From Gemmatimonadaceae bacterium (GTDB lineage Bacteria; Gemmatimonadota; Gemmatimonadetes; Gemmatimonadales; Gemmatimonadaceae), in NCBI GenBank assembly GCA_025453855.1, contig JALOPO010000042.1, positions 1 to 11,112 of the forward strand: a stretch of DNA of 11,112 bases. Reading direction: 5' to 3'. The notes beneath the pieces are model-generated. The model saw nothing but the letters and a program-made list of their open reading frames with translations, did no database searches and was not told the origin of the DNA. A program made the position numbers and the translations under genes. This document shows positions 7,791 through 11,112 of the stretch, piece by piece. Position 1 is the stretch's first letter; the number at the start of each line of letters is the position of its first letter.

Positions 7791-7958
7791 CGAACCACCG
7801 GAGGCCGGAGGGTGCGCCCCCGGGGCCCGTGGGGCACTCGGCGCGCCGTATGCATGCGGAGCCATTCAACCGCCATTCCTGAATGGTCCCGCATGCACGA
7901 CAGCTCCCGCATGCGGCCCCCCCGTCCTCCGGTCGTTCCCCGCGCCTCCGTGCTGACG
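7772..7958. repeat. Large nested inverted repeat, REPIN/MITE-like or terminator
   Basis: The left arm 7772-7812 and right arm 7918-7958 pair as inverted copies without gaps at 35 of 41 positions. The best blocks are GCGCCTCCGTG(A/C)TGACG (16 of 17) and GAAC(C/G)ACCGGAGG (adjoining 21-bp block at 18 of 21). Inside is an asymmetric stretch with about 18 extra bases on the left, then the inner hairpin at 7851-7897. The right arm ends 53 bp beyond the sucA stop, so RNA from sucA would fold into a long stem. No transposase or target duplication was identified. It could be a non-autonomous element, a strong factor-independent terminator without a U-tract, or both. Confidence 0.6.
7851..7897. terminator. 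Strong 18-bp inner hairpin downstream of sucA
   Basis: The arms TGCATGCGGAGCCATTCA (7851-7868) and TGAATGGTCCCGCATGCA (7880-7897) are inverted copies at 16 of 18 positions around an 11-base loop. It lies about 115 bases beyond the sucA stop in the direction of transcription and before the deacetylase gene. No run of T follows on either strand, so it is not a textbook intrinsic terminator. The motif TCCCGCATGC occurs in the right arm (7887-7896) and again 18 bp on (7905-7914), the second copy overlapping the perfect palindrome CCGCATGCGG (7907-7916). This suggests a repeated protein- or REP-like motif. Confidence 0.45.
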
Positions 7959-8011
7959 CGGTTGCACCTTCCCTACCCAACGGACAGGCCGTGGGCGCGG
8001 GGAAGCGACCG

Positions 8012-10771
8012 TCACCGCCCCGCCGTCGCCTTCTCCTTGCGCGCCTTGCCGCCACCGGCGGCGACGGGCGCCACGGCGTCGGCGACGATGCGCGCCTGCT
8101 CGACCTTGTGCGCCGCCTCGAAGCCCTCGGCGGGGCTCGCACGCTCGGGACGGCCGACGTACGCGAAGCCCCGGTCGCCGACCAGCACGCGGAGGCGCGG
8201 CTCGACGAAGGTCCAGGCGCCCATGTTCTGCGGCTCTTCCTGCGCCCACACGATCGAGCGCAGGTTCGGGTAGCGGCCGAGGACCGTCTGCAGCTCCTCG
8301 TGCGGCCACGGGTAGAGCTCCTCCACGCGGATGAGCGCCACCGACGGATCGCGACGTGCCGCCTTGAGCTCCCAGAAGATCTTGCCCGTGCAGAGCACCG
8401 CCTTGGTCACCGCCGCCGCCGACTCGCGCGCCTGTGCGTCGTCGAGCACCGGGCGGAATTCGCCCTCCACCAGGTCGCGGATCGTGCTCATCGCCTCGGG
8501 GAGGCGGAGCATGCTCTTGGGCTGCATGAGCACCAGCGGGCGACGCTCGCGGCGCTTGGCCTGCCGGCGCAGCACGTGGAAGTACTGCGACGGCGCGCTC
8601 GGGTAGCAGACGCTCATGTTCTGCTCCGCGCAGCTCTGCAGGAAGCGCTCGAGCCGCGCCGACGAGTGCTCCGGCCCCTGCCCTTCGTAGCCGTGCGGCA
8701 GCAGCAGCACGAGCCCCGAGTCCTGCCCCCACTTGGCGCGGTCGCTGAACAGGAACTGGTCCATGATCGGCGCGGCGACGTTCGCGAAGTCGCCGAACTG
8801 CGCCTCCCAGAGCACGAGCGTGTCGGGCGCCGCGAGCGAGAAGCCGTACTCGAAGCCCATCACCGCGGTCTCGCTCAACGGGCTGTTGCAGAGCTCGAAG
8901 TGCGCGCGCGACTCGGGGACGTGGCGCAGCGGCACGAACTCCGCGCCGCTGTTCGCGTCGTGGAGCACCGCCTGCCGGTGGCTGAAGGTGCCGCGCTCCA
9001 CGTCCTGGCCGGTGATGCGGATGTTCACCCCTTCCTGCAGCAGCGTGCCGAAGGCGAGCGCCTCCGCATGCCCCCAGTCGATCCCCTCGACGAGCCCGGG
9101 GCGTCGCCGCTCGAGCGTCTTCGAGAGGCGCGGGTTGACCGTGAAGCCGGCCGGCCACGCGAGCAGCGCCTCGTTCACCGCCGTGAGGCGGTCGGCGGGG
9201 ACGCGCGTGTCGACCGCGGTCGGCTCGGGCCCCTGCGTGTGCGGCTCGTGATCCGACTCGGTGGCGCCGTGCACCTGGTCGTAGATCGCCTCGAGCTCCT
9301 TCGCGAACGCGGCGTCGAGCTCCTCGGCGCGACCGGCGGGGACGACACCCTCGTCCACGAGTCGCGTCGCCCAGACCTGGCGCGGCGTCGGGTGCGCCTT
9401 GATGCGCTGGTAGAGCGCGGGCTGCGTGAAGAGCGGCTCGTCGGTCTCGTTGTGGCCGTGACGGCGGTAGCCGACGAGATCGATGAGGAAGTCCTTGCCG
9501 AACTGCGCGCGGTACGCGATCGCGATGCGCACCGCCTGCAGGCAGGCTTCGGCGTCGTCGGCGTTCACGTGCACGATCGGCACGTCGAACCCCTTGGCGA
9601 GGTCCGAGGCGTAGTGCGTGCTGCGCCCGTCGGTGGGATCGGTGGTGAAGCCCACCTGGTTGTTGACGATCACGTGCAGCGTGCCGCCCACGCGATAGCC
9701 GTGCAGGCGGCTCATGTTGAACGTCTCGGCGACGACCCCCTCGCCGATGAACGCCGCGTCGCCGTGCACGCAGATCGTGAGCACCGCGGCCTCGTCGCGC
9801 GTCCCGGCGTCGCCCTCCACGCGCTGCAGCGCGCGCGCGACGCCGTTGATCACCGGGTTCACGAACTCGAGGTGGCTCGGGTTCGGCACGAGCTGCGTGC
9901 GCACCGTGCGCTCGCCGACCGTGCGCGTCCCCTCGAAACCCATGTGGTACTTCACGTCGCCCGTCTCGCTCTCGGGCTGCGCGCCGTGCCGCCCCTCGAA
10001 CTCGGCGAAGAGCTGCGCGTACGGCTTGCCGAGGATGTGGCAGAGGACGTTCAGGCGGCCGCGGTGCGCCATCCCGATGACGACCTCGCGCACCCCCACG
10101 CCCGCACCCTGCGCGATCGCCTCGTCGAGGATCGGCACGAGCGCGTCGGTCCCCTCGATGCTGAAGCGCTTCTTCCCCTGGTAGGCGCGACCGAGGAAGC
10201 GCTCCAGCCCGTCCACCTGCGTGAGGCGCTCGAGCAGCGCGACCTTCTCCGCCGGCTCCAGCGGGCGCGTGAGCTGCTCGGCCTTGAGCATCTGCCGGAA
10301 CCAGTCGCGCTCGGCCTCGTCGGGGAGGTGCGTGACCTCGAAGGCCAGGCGCGACGAGTAGCGGCGGCGGAGCATCGCGATCACGTCGGCGGCGGTGCGG
10401 AAGCGCGCGTCGTTGCGCACCAGCGTGCTCGCCGGCAGCCGCTCCAGGTCGGCCTCGGTGATCTTGTGGAACTCGGGGGTGAGCTCGCGCGCGCCGAGCG
10501 GCGGCGTGCCGAGCGGATCGATGGCCACGGCCAGGTGGCCGAAGGTGCGGATGTTCTGCGCCAGCGAGGCCGCGGCGGCGGCGATCCGGAGCTGGTCGGG
10601 ATCGGCGGCGCCGGCCGCGGGCGACGGGGCGCCACCGTGCAGGGTCGCGGCGAAGCCGAAGAACTGGCGCCACGACTCGTCGACCGCATACGGGTCACGG
10701 CGCCACGTCTCGAACTGCTCGGCCACGTACCCGTCGTTGAAGACGCTGGTCGTGATGGGGGTGTCGGGCAT
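8012..10771 (-). CDS. sucA: 2-oxoglutarate dehydrogenase E1 component
   Basis: This is the thiamine-diphosphate enzyme that decarboxylates 2-oxoglutarate and passes the succinyl group to the E2 lipoyl domain in the TCA cycle; it is cytoplasmic. The 919-residue length matches E. coli SucA (933). The N-terminal E2-contact segment is present (YVAEQFETWRRDPYAVDESW, 15-34). Catalytic features are IGMAHRGRLNVL (232-243), NPSHLEFVNPV (297-307), the cofactor-binding HGDAAFIGEG (336-345) with NN at 370-371, and HGHNETDEP (438-446). The C-terminal transketolase half has LWEAQFGDFAN, PHGYEGQGPEHSS and EEPQNMGAW. The frame extends upstream to 10954, but homology begins at ATG 10771, and the upstream part is arginine/proline-rich. 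No Shine-Dalgarno site precedes it; a TANNNT box 7 bases upstream suggests a leaderless mRNA. sucB does not follow: the next same-strand gene is the deacetylase, so E2 and E3 must lie elsewhere. Confidence 0.97.
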   Translation of the reverse strand: MPDTPITTSVFNDGYVAEQFETWRRDPYAVDESWRQFFGFAATLHGGAPSPAAGAADPDQLRIAAAAASLAQNIRTFGHLAVAIDPLGTPPLGARELTPEFHKITEADLERLPASTLVRNDARFRTAADVIAMLRRRYSSRLAFEVTHLPDEAERDWFRQMLKAEQLTRPLEPAEKVALLERLTQVDGLERFLGRAYQGKKRFSIEGTDALVPILDEAIAQGAGVGVREVVIGMAHRGRLNVLCHILGKPYAQLFAEFEGRHGAQPESETGDVKYHMGFEGTRTVGERTVRTQLVPNPSHLEFVNPVINGVARALQRVEGDAGTRDEAAVLTICVHGDAAFIGEGVVAETFNMSRLHGYRVGGTLHVIVNNQVGFTTDPTDGRSTHYASDLAKGFDVPIVHVNADDAEACLQAVRIAIAYRAQFGKDFLIDLVGYRRHGHNETDEPLFTQPALYQRIKAHPTPRQVWATRLVDEGVVPAGRAEELDAAFAKELEAIYDQVHGATESDHEPHTQGPEPTAVDTRVPADRLTAVNEALLAWPAGFTVNPRLSKTLERRRPGLVEGIDWGHAEALAFGTLLQEGVNIRITGQDVERGTFSHRQAVLHDANSGAEFVPLRHVPESRAHFELCNSPLSETAVMGFEYGFSLAAPDTLVLWEAQFGDFANVAAPIMDQFLFSDRAKWGQDSGLVLLLPHGYEGQGPEHSSARLERFLQSCAEQNMSVCYPSAPSQYFHVLRRQAKRRERRPLVLMQPKSMLRLPEAMSTIRDLVEGEFRPVLDDAQARESAAAVTKAVLCTGKIFWELKAARRDPSVALIRVEELYPWPHEELQTVLGRYPNLRSIVWAQEEPQNMGAWTFVEPRLRVLVGDRGFAYVGRPERASPAEGFEAAHKVEQARIVADAVAPVAAGGGKARKEKATAGR

Positions 10772-10778
10772 GGCGGGG

Positions 10779-10784
10779 AATCTA
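10779..10784 (-). promoter_or_regulatory. Possible leaderless -10 box for sucA
   Basis: On the minus strand TAGATT, a TANNNT match, ends exactly 7 bases before the sucA ATG. Transcription from such a box would begin at or within a base or two of the A of ATG, fitting the lack of a ribosome-binding site. No -35 hexamer is recognisable upstream, in a nearly pure GC stretch. This AT-rich island is unusual for the region, but a hexamer with three fixed positions is weak evidence. Confidence 0.35.
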
Positions 10785-10836
10785 TGGACGCGGTGGGGGC
10801 GGGGCGCCCCGTGCGCACCGGCGCGCGGGCGGCCCC

Positions 10837-10868
10837 GAGCGGGCGAGACGAGCGGGCGAGACGAGCGG
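10837..10868. repeat. 13-bp tandem repeat, about 2.5 copies
   Basis: GAGCGGGCGAGAC occurs at 10837-10849 and 10850-10862, followed by a partial GAGCGG at 10863-10868; the two full copies are identical. It lies in the divergent spacer between sucA and the DUF2256 gene. It may be a slippage product or a pair of direct-repeat protein sites. Confidence 0.6.
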
Positions 10869-10977
10869 CGGACATGGAACCCCATCGCCGCCGATTGCGT
10901 CCCGCAGTGGACACGGGTGGCGCCCCACGCGCGCGGGCGCGGCCCACCGTGCACCCTCCATTGCCACCGCCCGTTCC

Positions 10978-11112
10978 ATGCCCGATCGTCGCCCCCGCCC
11001 CGCCGACCGCGCAGCGCCTCGTGACGAGAAGCGGTGCGCGCGCTGTGGCCGCCCGTTCACGTGGCGGAAGAAATGGGCGCGTGACTGGGACTCGGTGAAG
11101 TACTGCAGCGAC
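10978..11112 (+). CDS. DUF2256 small zinc-finger-like protein, N-terminal part (cut by window edge)
   Basis: The first 45 codons are visible and end at the window edge. After a basic, proline-rich start comes the DUF2256 signature: CARCGRPFTWRKKWARDW (20-37) and VKYCSD (40-45). Cysteines 20, 23 and 43 are in place, and a fourth is expected just past the edge, consistent with a small treble-clef-like zinc site. Family proteins are about 50-60 residues, or longer when fused to DUF3253; which form this is cannot be seen. Function is unknown. It is divergent from sucA across a 206-bp spacer. The ATG at 10978 is the natural start, as the frame upstream reads into the non-homologous spacer. No strong Shine-Dalgarno site precedes it. 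Confidence 0.85.
   Translation, partial: MPDRRPRPADRAAPRDEKRCARCGRPFTWRKKWARDWDSVKYCSD

Larger units (their letters stand above)
7685..8011. other. Spacer between sucA and the deacetylase operon, rich in repeats
   Basis: The 327-bp gap lies between two genes on the minus strand. It holds no credible gene. Most of it (about 7730-7973) is a nested inverted-repeat element with a strong central hairpin, described separately. The region should end the sucA transcript and start the deacetylase-importer transcript. I see no convincing promoter in the 45 bases before ATG 7684; a GGAG lies 17 bases upstream of that ATG, too far to be an ordinary ribosome site. Confidence 0.6.

Noticed and set aside
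5576..7882. Long plus-strand open frame (about 768 codons) antisense to the deacetylase
   Set aside because: It has the same antisense composition, with no domain, signal peptide or plausible start; the PIG-L motifs on the minus strand settle the coding strand.
7685..7912. Upstream extension of the deacetylase frame to 7912
   Set aside because: The added residues come from the repeat/hairpin region and would bury the clear signal peptide starting at 7684.
7730..7973. CRISPR array
   Set aside because: The repeats are only two or three, diverged, adjacent without spacers, and one is inverted; no cas gene is nearby.
7883..11098. Very long open frame on the plus strand (about 1071 codons) antisense to sucA
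   Set aside because: It mirrors the GC-biased codons of sucA on the other strand, is extremely rich in Arg, His, Ala, Leu and Glu, and shows no recognisable domain. sucA opposite it has a complete set of family motifs.

Overview
The window is very GC-rich (well over 65% by eye), with GTG as well as ATG starts, 4-bp gene overlaps and few clear Shine-Dalgarno sites. It looks like chromosomal DNA of a free-living aerobic bacterium. A large exported PIG-L (LmbE-like) deacetylase, a DUF2071 protein and a complete E1 of 2-oxoglutarate dehydrogenase together suggest Gemmatimonadota or a similar high-GC soil phylum. That placement is inference from gene style, not from a marker gene. No RNA gene, CRISPR array, transposase or phage gene is visible.

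Layout. At the left edge (1-246, minus) is the N-terminus of a transmembrane chemoreceptor-like sensor, cut by the window. A 332-bp divergent spacer with two small inverted repeats follows, then a DUF2071/YqjF-type protein on the plus strand (about 579-1322). Next comes a minus-strand block, in transcription order: exported PIG-L deacetylase (7684-5132), lipoprotein solute-binding protein (5135-4077), ABC ATPase (4080-3013) and a fused two-domain ABC permease (2978-1369). The first two junctions are 4-bp overlaps (GTGA, ATGA) and the last gap is 34 bp, so the four genes read as one operon. The permease is broken: its reading frame shifts near 1749-1751 and about 20 expected residues are missing there.

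Upstream of that operon, also on the minus strand, is a full-length sucA (10771-8012, 919 aa) with no sucB next to it. The 327-bp gap between sucA and the deacetylase holds the oddest non-coding structure in the window. It is a near-symmetrical nested inverted repeat (7772-7958) with a strong inner hairpin (7851-7897), plus an extra tandem copy of one arm (7730-7760). It resembles a REPIN/MITE-type element or a large terminator. On the right, a 206-bp divergent spacer carries a possible leaderless promoter for sucA and a 13-bp tandem repeat, followed by the start of a small DUF2256 zinc-finger-like protein (10978 to the edge).

How the genes work together. sucA is core TCA-cycle metabolism. 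The deacetylase-importer cluster is the only multi-gene accessory system: an exported zinc-dependent N-deacetylase is translationally coupled to an uptake system whose ligand cannot be named from sequence. I see no strong case for a wholly new system. The best leads are this pairing, the broken permease and the intergenic palindrome.
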